Shown: positions 38,901-48,083, counted from the stretch's first letter. The stretch: 64,000 bases of DNA from Tannerella serpentiformis (GCF_003033925.1 NZ_CP028365.1:1612001-1676000); one strand, 5' to 3'. Numbers and translations: made by a program. The notes: generated by a model from the sequence alone, not told the origin.

Positions 38901-41418
38901 TGTGAACGATCGTTCGTTAAAGTACAAAGGCAATGAAGGGAACTTGATTCTTGATGCCGGCAAGCGTGGTAACATCATTCTGAACAAGGGAGCTCAGATC
39001 GAATTCCAAGATAAGACGGGTAACGCCACCTTCCGTACGCGTGCAGGTGATATTGATATGCGCGATGTCTTTGACGCTGAAAAGATGAAGGGTAGCTTGC
39101 TCTTCTTGGCTCAGCTGGAGAACTTCAGCAAGCTCTCGGAGATTGGCGTCTGCGGTTGCGATGAGATGCGTAACAACGTCTATCTGCAAGACTTTGAATA
39201 CAAAGCCACGGGCAATAGTGGTAGCGTATTCATAGGTGCAGACAACAATATCAAGTTGAACTACGGCGGTTTGACGAACATTGGTACGCGTCAGGATCCG
39301 TTCCTGAGCACCGACTACAAAGAAGATCCATTAACACATGCTCCACTGAAAGTTGGTCGTGGTTATAAAGGAAAAGATAATGGTTGTGGAACGAACTATC
39401 ACTGCGACTTGAATGGTGATGAGAATAAGGCACGCCTCCTGTTGCTGAACTTTAGTGGTACGGTCACCTCTGGCGGTTTCGCAGCCGTAGCTTCGGATAT
39501 GATTGATGTCTATACGGATCTGAAATATAAAGGTGGTAACGGTTCAGGTCTGAGCACGGTGCCGGAAACCGGTACGCTCCACGGTGAGAATGTGGCTGGT
39601 TACGGTCTCTTTATGAAGACGCAGGGTAACAAGCACAACTGGACGGACAACATCCTCCTGCAAGCACCGAAGTGCCCCACGACGTGCTCCCCGACGGGGT
39701 GTGGTACGCCTGGCCGTCCGGCTACGGGCTTCTTGCATAACACGGTGCGCATGACCTTCCACAGCGACGCACGCTTCTACGCCGAAAACCAGCACGTACA
39801 CCTCGAGTCTCCGGTGATCGAGACCTTCGGTGTACTGGAATTGAATGCCGAGGATAACGCCGGCGCCAAGGCGATGATTACGATCAAGACGGACTCGCTG
39901 ATCTGCCACGATAGCTTGATCCGTAAGGGTAAGGGCAAGGTGCAGCTGACGACATGGAGCGGCCTACCGAAGGACCAGCCGATCATCAAGCTCGGTTACA
40001 GCCGTAAGGCCGCGCCCTTCATGGAATACGCTTACGACGATGGTGGAACGCAGAAGATCTGCCGCGAGTGCGTCTCACACTATAAAGGCAAAGTGTATCC
40101 TCCGGGCGAAACGCCGCTCGATACGATGTTCGTCAAGTTTGGCCCCGACACCGAGTGGGAGCGTCAGAACGTGATGGTGGTTGATCATACCGTGATCTCC
40201 TTCCTCACCGACTCGTTCGACCATGTGAAGGGTGGCGATGTATTAAACGCCCGCTACTTCGTAGACACGACTAAGATCCGCAACCAGGTAGAGTTCTGGA
40301 CCGACGCCAAGCATGAGCGTGACGGTCACCTCGAACTGATCTCTGAGGAGCAAATGGGCTCGAAGGATTACGCTGGTCTCTACACACGTCACTTGCACTT
40401 GGAGCCGATCGGCGCTTGCGGTCGCCCGACGAGTGAGCTGTGGCTCCCGGGTCTTGCACTCGACGTGATCACGACGTCAACGTTTGGTGGTTTCGGTATC
40501 CAGTACACCGACGTGCACGTAGAGAACGGTGCGAACCTGAATCCGGGCTTCACCTCGCTGCGCCTCCGCGGACAGTGCTACGAGCAGGCTTGCGGTACGC
40601 TGACGATGAAGGATCTCCGTCTCGACGGAGGCTCTGAGCTCCACTTCTCTGTCGGTACGACGAAGGGCTTGAATGGTGAATACAGCGACGCGATCGATGT
40701 AGACCGTCTGACGACCTACGGCCCGGTGAACGTGAACATCGAGATCCGTCCGTGCGAGAAGATGCAGAAACGTTGCTATCCGATCATGTACTACAAGTCG
40801 GTGACGCCGAACAGCCTCAACAACCTGAAGCTGAACCCGCGTAAGGTGAAGATCGACGGCGAGGAGTATCCGCTGTCGCTGAACGTATCGACCGACGGCA
40901 TTGTCTACGTCTGCGTAGGCGACGCAGTAACGCCTGGCTTGACGCATACGGTAACGATGCCGGAGACGGCTGGCGTGAAGACGACCCCGAGCAAGGGTAT
41001 CTATCCGCTGCCGACGCGCACCAGCTTCCGCTTCAGCGCTACTTACTCGGGTGCGAAGCCACTCGTAGTTCGCACGAACCGCAAGGTCAACGGCCAGCAG
41101 GAAGTGCTGAACGGCGTGAAGAATGCGAACGGCGAATACGAGTACATCGTGCCGAGCGTACAGCAAGAAGTGACGCTGACCTTCGGTCCGGATGTGGTTG
41201 CGAACGAGCTGCTGACGGCTGGAACGGCCGTTTGGTCACACGGTGAGAAGATCTACATCCGTGTAGAGCGTGCAGACATTGCCAGCATCTATTCCGTAGC
41301 TGGCCAGTTAGTGAAGCGCGTTGACCTTCCCGAAGGCGACACGTCGATCCCGATGAGTCGCGGTGCGTACGTGATCACCTTGAAGGATGGTTCCGTTCAT
41401 AAGGTGATTGTGAAGTAA
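35908..41418 (+). CDS. Very large exported surface protein with T9SS C-terminal sorting domain
   Basis: The product has 1836 residues. It has a cleavable signal (about 1-29, ending VAWGQA). The body is rich in Asn/Gly/Thr and short beta-strand patterns with many 'GNI', 'GDI' and 'NNI' turns, which suggests an elongated beta-helix; clustered cysteines recur (TTCSPTGCGTPG; ICRECVSH). The last 80 residues match a type A T9SS signal: ADIASIYSVAGQLVKRVDLP, then SRGAYVITLKDGSVHKVIVK. So it is probably exported by the type IX system and anchored on the surface. The 5' half is visibly AT-richer than the 3' half, suggesting a mosaic gene. It is not clearly a known adhesin or S-layer protein to me. Confidence 0.75.
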   Translation: MKKKRLRLVTTIALLAALAGGSGGVAWGQAYKNRYVTSNGRVELRRASQPGTIKQIDNAGDANNEFGAGESVTIKRNGSNEIIAWPATNNVVLASPITDIQLGSDKSKNIVVHSYGGNGYGIGWVSVARTITNGCGTNHNAGDAAPIDRSRLVAANNGPRGFEKFEPGYFQAWQTSGVGGSNYSGNYTGTIENRNAPGAAFGGTLGSPIIYSFNYFNMYSFTIKDANGNCQNPWNALTGRAPYFGWDGCSFSASSGNIAPCGYALFDMKINSGPSANGSVNFAVAHHYGVLATLDANAIGPGSVYTTSIERTIDHIPEPTFPNLKYPVGVDDGVNLLQFNGSSLHDAAALQAQYTTHPPKESGSALAPLDNYKRPTTVAIEGSGNVVSNIFFEGIEWWYKKNTVRAQYDNSISYGTQTCCSGTMNAYGFSVAWAEEIKKGQNHLDAAVELLKGARVCVNGNVLDKTGNITNTPEITTGANAQTDAVIVVPYYNRFTMRTKGNFQANMVHLNMDSVDTRNVLYGQAHFPIANNDNILLKSTAGDFQDFAGLPNMFVYPNYTVPFHNYNAVTASKKPYNRTEGAVFGIYGDYLFVNKMADIHTDTTTTYNNHNMGVIEVGPRTANKSHFHVYGNGMLKNYESCNGPSANFAMQFGDQRGTIHYGGTPAFKINTNDTLYIVNFGNNGTNTCAAKLQFHTTSVDSIAEAFSGTGKGALQIQALNNVEFNADGTTWNNTTNGNNIYVLSDAGNIVSQKLTINSDNSGTDPGHGLINFMAAGKTDVIGACLPGTRNKDNGNIYLNDEFKIERAQTASTQTNFIARNNIRTAKFTSTHLNEDTTNIISRDGDIYLGYSAGSSVYNSSDAYGASSTTGDANDFKYDANASTKDGQLNIMAGWDDSKPVMTGTEGMEGGNVYFTRIITDLKDAQKHNTTIAIPYSSEYICDVREDLYKRSGESMVKYEHSGIIGGLGRCGEETTAGWAKYAGALDNPGTLAALNSMAVNDRSLKYKGNEGNLILDAGKRGNIILNKGAQIEFQDKTGNATFRTRAGDIDMRDVFDAEKMKGSLLFLAQLENFSKLSEIGVCGCDEMRNNVYLQDFEYKATGNSGSVFIGADNNIKLNYGGLTNIGTRQDPFLSTDYKEDPLTHAPLKVGRGYKGKDNGCGTNYHCDLNGDENKARLLLLNFSGTVTSGGFAAVASDMIDVYTDLKYKGGNGSGLSTVPETGTLHGENVAGYGLFMKTQGNKHNWTDNILLQAPKCPTTCSPTGCGTPGRPATGFLHNTVRMTFHSDARFYAENQHVHLESPVIETFGVLELNAEDNAGAKAMITIKTDSLICHDSLIRKGKGKVQLTTWSGLPKDQPIIKLGYSRKAAPFMEYAYDDGGTQKICRECVSHYKGKVYPPGETPLDTMFVKFGPDTEWERQNVMVVDHTVISFLTDSFDHVKGGDVLNARYFVDTTKIRNQVEFWTDAKHERDGHLELISEEQMGSKDYAGLYTRHLHLEPIGACGRPTSELWLPGLALDVITTSTFGGFGIQYTDVHVENGANLNPGFTSLRLRGQCYEQACGTLTMKDLRLDGGSELHFSVGTTKGLNGEYSDAIDVDRLTTYGPVNVNIEIRPCEKMQKRCYPIMYYKSVTPNSLNNLKLNPRKVKIDGEEYPLSLNVSTDGIVYVCVGDAVTPGLTHTVTMPETAGVKTTPSKGIYPLPTRTSFRFSATYSGAKPLVVRTNRKVNGQQEVLNGVKNANGEYEYIVPSVQQEVTLTFGPDVVANELLTAGTAVWSHGEKIYIRVERADIASIYSVAGQLVKRVDLPEGDTSIPMSRGAYVITLKDGSVHKVIVK

Positions 41419-41473
41419 CGATCCCGTTCCTATCGTATGGGTGGGCCCCGGTGTCCGCCCATACATCAAAGAA

Positions 41474-41512
41474 GAATCCCCGGCATAGCTGATGAGGCTG
41501 TGTCGGGGATTC
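41474..41512 (+). terminator. Terminator of the giant surface protein gene
   Basis: GAATCCCCGGCATAGC and GGCTGTGTCGGGGATTC pair around a short loop and are followed by GGTGTTTTT. It lies 56 bp after the stop. Confidence 0.85.
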
Positions 41513-41681
41513 GGTGTTTTTGGATGGGGGAGTGCTTCTTTCTCTTCCTACTATCTTTTTCCGTATTGGATAAAAAAGAAAATCAGGGCCTCGCCGAAGC
41601 CGGAGGGTTTGACCGGATACGTGATCATCTATCCACGTCGTATGTACCCGACCGACTTGGCGGGCATCCCTGATGCCCTTT

Positions 41682-42482
41682 TTAGTTTTTGGCTTCAAAC
41701 AGCCACTCGAGGAAGTCTGGGCGGCGGAAGGCGTTGTACCAACTGCCATGGCCGACGCCAGGTAGTTCGATATACTCGACCGAAGCACCTGCGCGCCGCA
41801 ATGCCGCCGCAGCCTCACGCGAGAAACGTACGGGTACGACCGGATCGGCGTCGCCGTGAATGAGACGGAAACGTGTCCGTGTGCCACGCAGCAGCTCTAA
41901 CCGGTGCACGTTTACGCCGCCACAGATGGCCACCGCGGCAGCGAACCGCTGCGGCCGACGACTGACTAAGTCGAGCGTGCCCATGCCGCCCATCGAGAGT
42001 CCAACTACATAGATGCGCATCGTGTCGATGGGGAATTGTGTGATCGTGTGCTCCAGCAGCTCATCGGCCAGCCGCAGCGGACGCGACATAGGCTGAGACA
42101 GAGGGAAGGGATTCGCTCCACGCCCGAAATGGTCTTGCCGCAGGATGGCCGGCCAGAACTCGTCCGATGGGCACTGCGGAAAGAGTACGTAGGCAGGGAA
42201 CTGTCGTCTGGCGGTGGAGTCGACAAAGCGTGCCGCGCCGTGTCGCAGCTGTGCGCAGTTGTCGCGGCCGCGCTCACCCGCACCGTGCAGGAAGAGCACG
42301 AGCGGATAATGCTGTCCGGGCACGACCGTGTCCGGCGTCAACAGTCGGTAAGGCAGCGAATCGCCGTTGGCCGAGACGTACACCGCGGCCCGATAGCCAA
42401 GGCTGTCGCATTGCGCTGCGACACGTCCGACAGTAGCCGTGGCCAGAAGGAGTAGGAGGGGGGATAAAAACTTGACGTTCAT
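41682..42482 (-). CDS. Secreted alpha/beta hydrolase (esterase/dienelactone-hydrolase-like)
   Basis: The product has 266 residues. It starts with a signal peptide (to about VGRVAAQ). The oxyanion loop VLFLHGAGERGRDN, nucleophile elbow GLSMGGMG, acid IHGDADPVVP and catalytic histidine GVGHGSW give a complete triad. This form matches the carboxylesterase/phospholipase-like group of periplasmic hydrolases. The substrate is unknown. Upstream it faces array E. Confidence 0.85.
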   Translation of the reverse strand: MNVKFLSPLLLLLATATVGRVAAQCDSLGYRAAVYVSANGDSLPYRLLTPDTVVPGQHYPLVLFLHGAGERGRDNCAQLRHGAARFVDSTARRQFPAYVLFPQCPSDEFWPAILRQDHFGRGANPFPLSQPMSRPLRLADELLEHTITQFPIDTMRIYVVGLSMGGMGTLDLVSRRPQRFAAAVAICGGVNVHRLELLRGTRTRFRLIHGDADPVVPVRFSREAAAALRRAGASVEYIELPGVGHGSWYNAFRRPDFLEWLFEAKN

Positions 42483-42533
42483 GTGGGGTTTGAATGGAGA
42501 TTAAACGGTGTTTGAATGGAGTGGTAAGGCTAC

Positions 42534-42793
42534 GTCGATCCGATCGACGGGGCCATTCTGATCTGAAAACAGCCGTCGATTCGATCGACGAGGCCATTTC
42601 GATCTAAAAACAGCCGTCGATCCGGTCGACGGGGCCATTTCGATCTGAAAACAGTCGTCGATTCAATCGACGGGGTTATTTCAATCTGAAAACAGTCGTC
42701 GATTCGATCGACGAGGCCATTTCGATCTAAAAACCGCTGTCGATTCAATCGACGGGACGTTTCACGCTGAAGGTGGCCGTCGATCCGGTCGAC
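42534..42793. repeat. Array E: seven 41-bp palindromic repeats (GTCGAT-TCG-ATCGAC)
   Basis: Units start at 42534, 42575, 42616, 42657, 42698, 42739 and 42779. Each has a 15-nt palindrome (GTCGATTCGATCGAC and close variants) and a conserved linker GGGGCCATTTCGATCTGAAAACAG. Palindrome variants (tccga, tccgg, ttcaa) keep the pairing through compensated changes. The array lies between the start of the hydrolase gene and the terminator of the Ig-like protein gene. Confidence 0.93.
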
Positions 42794-42819
42794 GGAACCT
42801 TGCCGCCGGCATAAAAAGC

Positions 42820-42868
42820 GGGCTGCCCGCCGGCGAAGAGGTGTGAACCTCTCCGTGGCAGGCAGCCC
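42820..42868 (-). terminator. Terminator of the first Ig-like surface protein gene
   Basis: On the minus strand GGGCTGCCTGCC pairs with GGCGGGCAGCCC, with an inner AGAGGT/ACCTCT helix, and is followed by CGCTTTTTATG. It lies about 30 bp past the stop at 42898. Confidence 0.85.
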
Positions 42869-42897
42869 TATCAATACAAATGAAAACAAGTCCGTGG

Positions 42898-44517
42898 TTA
42901 AGGGATGGCCACCTTGCGGCTAACCTCGCCCAAGGTGACGATGTAGAGGCCGCTCGGGAGCGCGATGAAGCGGTCGCCTACGACGGTCTCTTTGCGGTAA
43001 AGCGCGCCGGAGATGCTGTATACAGCCAGCGTGCGGGCCTTGTCAGACTGTACGCGGAGACCATTCTCGGCGCTCCAGATGTTGACACCGGCAGCGGTCT
43101 CAACGTTCGGGCTGGGATCGTAAACGGTCACTTCGCAGGAGTCTTTGAAGCCGCCTTCGAGGCTTGTCACGCTCACGTAAACGGTGCCCGTCTTGAGGCC
43201 CTTGATGACGCCGTTAGCATCGACGGTGGCGATGGACGTGTCAGCGGACAGGAACTTGACGCGCTGATCGGAGGCGTTGGCCGGGCTGAAGGCTACGGCC
43301 AAGGTGTCGGTGGTGTTCAGCTTCAGGCGAATCTTCTGCTTGTCCAACTTGATGGCCTTCAGTTCGACGGCATTGCGGACGTAGATGTAGCAGGTGTCCT
43401 TGAAGTTGCCATCCTCGGTCTCACCGACGATCATGGCCACGCCTACAGTCTTTCCTGTTACAACGGCGGTGGTGTCCGTCAGTCGCTCCACAGCGGCGAA
43501 AGAGGGGTTGGTGGAGGTCCACGTTACCTTCTTATTCAGCGCTTCGGCGGGCAGGATGCGTGCCGTCAGCGTGTCCTTCTTGCCTACGGGCAGGGAGACG
43601 GTGTCCTTATCGATGGTCATTGCAGTGACGTGGATTGGGTCGAGCACCTTGATGACGCGGTTTGCCGTGACACCGTTGGTGGAGGTGACGGTTAGGCGGG
43701 CTATGCCCGGTGTGGCAGCGGATTGGATCTTAACCGTAAGGCCGCTGTTGGAGGCGATCGTCACGAGGCCCGGTGTGGCGGGTGCGATCGGAACGATAGA
43801 CCACTGCAGCGTGTTGATGTTGTCAGCATTGGCTGGGGTAGCCACGGCCTGAACGTCCAGCTCGCTATTGATCTGCATGGGGATCGTGTCCGTGGTGATG
43901 GCGAAGTTGAGGCCTGTGATGGGGTTATCGACTTTCACCAAGAAGGTGTCTGTCTTCATGCCTGCGCCCTTGCCGGCCGATACCGTGATGCGGGCCGTTC
44001 CGACAGCTTTGGCGGTGATGATGCCTTGCAATCCTACGGTCTGCACTTCGGCCACAGCGCTGTTTGACGAAGAGTAAAGCACTTCCTGCAATGCATTGTT
44101 GGGGAAGACGGAGGCGGTGAGTGTCTTTGTCGTCCCGATACCCATCGTCGTGTCGCGAGACACAGCGCCGAAGCTCACGCTGTCAACGGCGTGGTTGATT
44201 TGGAGCTTGACGGAGTCTTTGGCCGCGCCATAACTGATGACAACCCATCCTTCGTAATTCGTTCCACTGGGGGCAGTGATCACGCCCCATGTGCTGTCAG
44301 CGGCAGACTTGGCGACGTATGCGGAAGCGGGGTTTGTGCTCCATGACAAGACTTCGCCTGGAGCGGAGATCGTGGCTTTGACGGAGTCCTTCTGTCCGTA
44401 GATCAGTTGGATCGTCTCGTGACTGTTCAGCTGCACCGTGGCTTGCGCCCGTGCTTCGCTGGTGAACAAGGCCATCGCGCCTGCGACGGCCAGTAGTTGG
44501 ATGGTAATCTTCTTCAT
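42898..44517 (-). CDS. Exported Ig-like (Big_2) repeat protein with T9SS-type C-terminus
   Basis: The product has 539 residues from ATG 44517 (MKKITIQLLAVAGAM, signal ending ARAQA). An upstream in-frame ATG has no signal and is less likely. It carries about five bacterial Ig-like group 2 domains of roughly 80 residues each, with recurring VKLDKQKIRLKLNTTDTLAV, PANASDQRVKFLSADTSIA and GLKTGTVYVSVTS patterns. The last 75 residues (TLAVYSISGALYRKETVV...PSGLYIVTLGEVSRKVAIP) resemble a type A T9SS sorting domain. Probably a surface adhesin or structural protein. A shorter paralogue follows upstream on the same strand (44638-45762). Confidence 0.83.
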   Translation of the reverse strand: MKKITIQLLAVAGAMALFTSEARAQATVQLNSHETIQLIYGQKDSVKATISAPGEVLSWSTNPASAYVAKSAADSTWGVITAPSGTNYEGWVVISYGAAKDSVKLQINHAVDSVSFGAVSRDTTMGIGTTKTLTASVFPNNALQEVLYSSSNSAVAEVQTVGLQGIITAKAVGTARITVSAGKGAGMKTDTFLVKVDNPITGLNFAITTDTIPMQINSELDVQAVATPANADNINTLQWSIVPIAPATPGLVTIASNSGLTVKIQSAATPGIARLTVTSTNGVTANRVIKVLDPIHVTAMTIDKDTVSLPVGKKDTLTARILPAEALNKKVTWTSTNPSFAAVERLTDTTAVVTGKTVGVAMIVGETEDGNFKDTCYIYVRNAVELKAIKLDKQKIRLKLNTTDTLAVAFSPANASDQRVKFLSADTSIATVDANGVIKGLKTGTVYVSVTSLEGGFKDSCEVTVYDPSPNVETAAGVNIWSAENGLRVQSDKARTLAVYSISGALYRKETVVGDRFIALPSGLYIVTLGEVSRKVAIP

Positions 44518-44637
44518 GTTCTTTCCTATTAGGGGGTTTGAATAATCGAGGTGATGTGCAGTATAAACAACCGCGGTCAAGGATAAGTTCAAGAGAGGAG
44601 GATTCCCAGTCCCCCTTCTCTTGGCTGATATACTGGC

Positions 44638-45762
44638 TTATTGAACAAGGATTTTGCGCCTCGTTCGGTCTACGGCGACAATGTAGAGACCGCGGCGGAG
44701 CGGCACGAAACGGTCGCCCGGCGTGAGGCTCTCGCGATGGGCCAGGGCGCCGGTCAGGGTGTAAATCTCGAGTCGTGCGGGGCGGTCGACGTGTACCATC
44801 ACGCCACCATCGACGTTACGAATGGCCGTCGTCTTGTCCACTTCGACGGAGGCCGTCGTGTTCGGATCGACGGTGATCACGGTGCACGAATCGAGTCGGC
44901 CGTCAGCCGCTTCAGCTACGACGAGCGCGGTATCGGCCACGGTAGCGCCGATCAGCTCGGCTGCTTGACCGATAGAGTCAACCGGTAGGACCTTGACTGC
45001 ACCGCTTACAACGGTCCACTTTACTCGTTGATCCGTCGCATTGCGCGGGAGGAGGGTGGCGCGGAGTGTGTCGGTTTTATTGATGTCCACTCGGATTGTG
45101 TCGTGGTTGAGCGTCAGACGCTCCACGGGGATGCGGCGGGTGATGATGACGCATGTGTCGCGTTTGCCCGATTCGTCCAGCGCACCCACGATGAGCAGAC
45201 TGGTGTCCGCATCGGCCGCAGCAATGACGCGGGTCACGCTATCCGTAGTGCCAAGCACGCGCGCGCCACCCACGGTGGTCCATCCGAGCTTCTTATCCGA
45301 GGCGTTGTAGGGGAAGATGCGGGCCATGACGGAGGCCGTGTCGCCGGTGCGCAGTCGGATGGTGTCGCGCTTCAGGCGGAGGCTGTCGACATAGATCTTG
45401 GGCGTAACCACCACAATACAGCGGGCTGCCACCTCATTGACGCGCACAACGATGACCGTCTTGCCCGGCTTCCAAGCCTTGACGATGTAGACGGAATCGT
45501 AGGGGTTGGTCGAATGGGGCGGGGCGATGGAGGCTACGACGGGGATGGAGACGCGATTGTCCCAATAGAATACGCGGGCACTGGGATAGGCATAGGCGCG
45601 GAGGGAATCTTCCTGGCCGACGTACATCCGCAGGGTGTCCTTCTCGATCTTGACGATTTGCTGCACTTTCTGCACTTGCGCTGAGGCGCTGTAGGGAAAG
45701 GCTCCTGCGATCGCAAAGAGGATCGCCATACAGAAATAAAAGGAGGTTTTTCTCACACTCAT
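44638..45762 (-). CDS. Exported Ig-like (Big_2) repeat protein with T9SS-type C-terminus, shorter paralogue
   Basis: The product has 374 residues. It has a signal peptide (MSVRKTSFYFCMAILFAIAG...SASAQ). Three Ig-like group 2 domains follow (VDSLRLKRDTIRLRTGDTAS; VERLTLNHDTIRVDINKTDT), then a T9SS-type C-terminus (RLEIYTLTGALAHRESLTP...RRGLYIVAVDRTRRKILVQ). It shares domain order and end with the protein at 42898-44517, from which it is separated by 120 bp, so the two probably form an operon and a paralogue pair. Confidence 0.82.
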   Translation of the reverse strand: MSVRKTSFYFCMAILFAIAGAFPYSASAQVQKVQQIVKIEKDTLRMYVGQEDSLRAYAYPSARVFYWDNRVSIPVVASIAPPHSTNPYDSVYIVKAWKPGKTVIVVRVNEVAARCIVVVTPKIYVDSLRLKRDTIRLRTGDTASVMARIFPYNASDKKLGWTTVGGARVLGTTDSVTRVIAAADADTSLLIVGALDESGKRDTCVIITRRIPVERLTLNHDTIRVDINKTDTLRATLLPRNATDQRVKWTVVSGAVKVLPVDSIGQAAELIGATVADTALVVAEAADGRLDSCTVITVDPNTTASVEVDKTTAIRNVDGGVMVHVDRPARLEIYTLTGALAHRESLTPGDRFVPLRRGLYIVAVDRTRRKILVQ

Positions 45763-45913
45763 ATGGGGCTATTTATGGATTTGAATAATAGTGGATGATC
45801 CGAAAAGATAAAGGGGGATAAGGGGCATCCCAAATCCCCTATCTGCCTGATTACAGGCTTAACACTGACGCACAAAAGTATCCCTTTCCCTAAGCCTCGG
45901 CCGGAAGAGCGTC

Positions 45914-45921
45914 TATATTTG
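45914..45921 (+). promoter_or_regulatory. Bacteroidetes -7 box (TATATTTG) before thiN
   Basis: TATATTTG lies 24 bp before the ATG of the thiamine pyrophosphokinase gene. No clear -33 TTTG was found at ideal spacing. Confidence 0.5.
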
Positions 45922-45944
45922 CGAGGTTTTAACAATCGACTGAC

Positions 45945-46610
45945 ATGGATATTCTACCTGATTTTTCCGGCCCCAAAAACGCCTCAGAGACGGACGCGGT
46001 GATCCTTGCGGCGGGTGATTTCCCTACGCATCCGATCCCGCTGGGGCTACTGGCGAGGGCGGCCGAGGGGCGCATCATCTGCTGCGACGGTGCGGCTGAC
46101 CGACTGCTGCGCGAGGGCTTCACGCCGTTGGCTGTCGTGGGCGACGGCGACTCGATCTCGCCCGAGGCACGCCGCCGTTTATCCGACCGCCTGCACATAG
46201 AATCGGAGCAGGACACGAACGACCTGAGTAAGGCCGTGCGCTACGCTGTCTCTCAAGGGATGCGCCACCTCACGATCCTCGGCGCCACGGGCCGCCGCGA
46301 GGACCATACGCTGGGCAACATCAGTCTGCTGGCCGACTATCAGGCGCGTGGGCTGGACGTGGAGATGTGGACCGACTACGGCGTCTTCACCCCCGCCACA
46401 GGCTGCCAGACGTTCGCCTCGCGGGCTGGCCAACAGGTCTCCGTCTTCTGTCTGGACGACGCGCCGCTTACCCTCCGCGATGTGCGCTGGCCGCTTGAAG
46501 GGCGACGCATCACTCGATGGTGGCAGGCTACGCTCAACGAGGCCCTCACGGATAGGTTCCGCATCGAGACACGGGGCTGCATCATCGTCTTCCGTACCTA
46601 CGCAGATTGA
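45945..46610 (+). CDS. thiN: Thiamine pyrophosphokinase
   Basis: The product has 221 residues. Diagnostic motifs: CCDGAADRLLREGFTPLAVV, GDGDSISPEA, QDTNDLSKAVRYA and GATGRREDHTLGNISLL. It converts thiamine plus ATP to thiamine diphosphate. No thiamine riboswitch could be recognised in the short leader. An MFS permease follows after 84 bp. Confidence 0.93.
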   Translation: MDILPDFSGPKNASETDAVILAAGDFPTHPIPLGLLARAAEGRIICCDGAADRLLREGFTPLAVVGDGDSISPEARRRLSDRLHIESEQDTNDLSKAVRYAVSQGMRHLTILGATGRREDHTLGNISLLADYQARGLDVEMWTDYGVFTPATGCQTFASRAGQQVSVFCLDDAPLTLRDVRWPLEGRRITRWWQATLNEALTDRFRIETRGCIIVFRTYAD

Positions 46611-46694
46611 GCCTTTCCCCCGCACGTCATCATTTCACCGCTTTATCATTCATAATCAACCCCGATTTATCCACACTTTTATCTCAGTAACACT

Positions 46695-47975
46695 ATGAAC
46701 CTGAAACTTCGCTTGATCATTATGAACTTCTTGCAGTTCGCTGTGTGGGGCACGTACCTCACCTCCATGTCGCGCTACCTCGGGCCTGCGGGCATGGGCG
46801 AACACATCGGACTTTTCTATTCCGTGCAAGGTCTCGTCTCCATCTTCATGCCCACGCTGTTCGGCATCCTGGCCGACCGCTACGTGCCGGCGCAACGCAT
46901 GCTCGCTCTCTGCCACTTAGCCTCCGGACTCTTCATGGCCGCCGCGGGTGCCTATGGGCTCTCGGCCGGACCGTCCGTTGCCTTCGGAACCTTCTTTGCG
47001 CTCTACACACTGGGCGTAGCTTTCTACATGCCTACGCTGGCACTCTCCTACTCCGTGGCCTACAGCCTGCTTGAACAGGGTGGCTACGACACGGTACGCG
47101 ACTTTCCGCCTATCCGCATTTTCGGCACCATCGGCTTCATCTGCTCCATGTGGGCGGTCGATCTGACGGGCTTCCAAACCTCCGCCATGCAGTTTGTCAT
47201 CTGCGGTGCGCTGGGCACTCTGCTGGCTCACTATGCCTTCACGCTGCCCCATATACCCGTCAGCCGAAGCATGGAGCGCAAGTCGTTCGTCGAGGCCCTT
47301 GGGCTGAATGCCTTCCGACTCTTCCGCAAGCGTCAGATGGCCGTCTTCTTCATCTTCTCGATGATGTTAGGCGTCTCGTTGCAGATCACGAACGGCTTTG
47401 CCAACCCCTTCATCGCCTCCTTCGAGTCGGTGGCCGAATATGCCAACACCTTCGGCGTGCAGCACGCCAACATCCTCATCTCTCTCTCGCAGGTTTCCGA
47501 GACGCTCTGCATCCTGCTCATCCCCTTCTTCCTAAGGCGTTACGGCATTAAGACGGTCGTGCTGATTGCGATGGTGGCTTGGATCCTGCGCTTTGCCCTC
47601 TTCGGCATCGGCAATCCCGGCGGGGGCGTCTGGCTGCTCGTGCTGTCGATGATTGTCTACGGTGTGGCTTTTGACTTCTTCAATATCTCTGGCTCGCTCT
47701 TCGTCGATCGGGAGACGGATCCCTCGATTCGCTCCAGTGCGCAGGCCCTCTTTTTCCTGATGACCAGCGGCGTCGGCGCCACAGTGGGCACGCTCGGTGC
47801 ACAGGCCGTGGTGAACACCTTCTGCCAATGGACGGACGTGGAGACGGCCGGCGGTGTCAAGACGCTCTTGGTGGGCGATTGGTCTACGGTGTGGTACCTC
47901 TTTGCGGGGTATTCGCTCCTCGTGACCGTCTTCTTCGCCATCCTTTTCCCTTATAAGCACAAGCGCGGGGGCTGA
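46695..47975 (+). CDS. MFS nucleoside:H+ symporter-like permease (NupG/XapB type)
   Basis: The product has 426 residues with twelve predicted helices. The start MNLKLRLIIMNFLQFAVWGTY and the helix 1-2 region (YLGPAGMGEHIGLFYSVQGL) match the NHS family of nucleoside permeases, as does the RDFPPIRIFGTIGFICSMW loop. It should import nucleosides with protons. Cotranscription with thiN is possible. Confidence 0.82.
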   Translation: MNLKLRLIIMNFLQFAVWGTYLTSMSRYLGPAGMGEHIGLFYSVQGLVSIFMPTLFGILADRYVPAQRMLALCHLASGLFMAAAGAYGLSAGPSVAFGTFFALYTLGVAFYMPTLALSYSVAYSLLEQGGYDTVRDFPPIRIFGTIGFICSMWAVDLTGFQTSAMQFVICGALGTLLAHYAFTLPHIPVSRSMERKSFVEALGLNAFRLFRKRQMAVFFIFSMMLGVSLQITNGFANPFIASFESVAEYANTFGVQHANILISLSQVSETLCILLIPFFLRRYGIKTVVLIAMVAWILRFALFGIGNPGGGVWLLVLSMIVYGVAFDFFNISGSLFVDRETDPSIRSSAQALFFLMTSGVGATVGTLGAQAVVNTFCQWTDVETAGGVKTLLVGDWSTVWYLFAGYSLLVTVFFAILFPYKHKRGG

Positions 47976-48006
47976 TCGTCGGCCTATCGGGATGCATAAA
48001 TCGCAG

Positions 48007-48052
48007 AAAGCCTCCGGATACATGGTGTCGTCCATGCGTCCGGAGGCTTTTT
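48007..48052 (+). terminator. Terminator of the thiN-permease unit
   Basis: AAAGCCTCCGGA...CATGG and CCATG...TCCGGAGGCTTTTT form a strong stem with a six-base loop and a T-run. It lies 30 bp after the permease stop. Confidence 0.92.
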
Positions 48053-48083
48053 GTTATCCTCTTAATTCGGATGCTGGTGAGCT

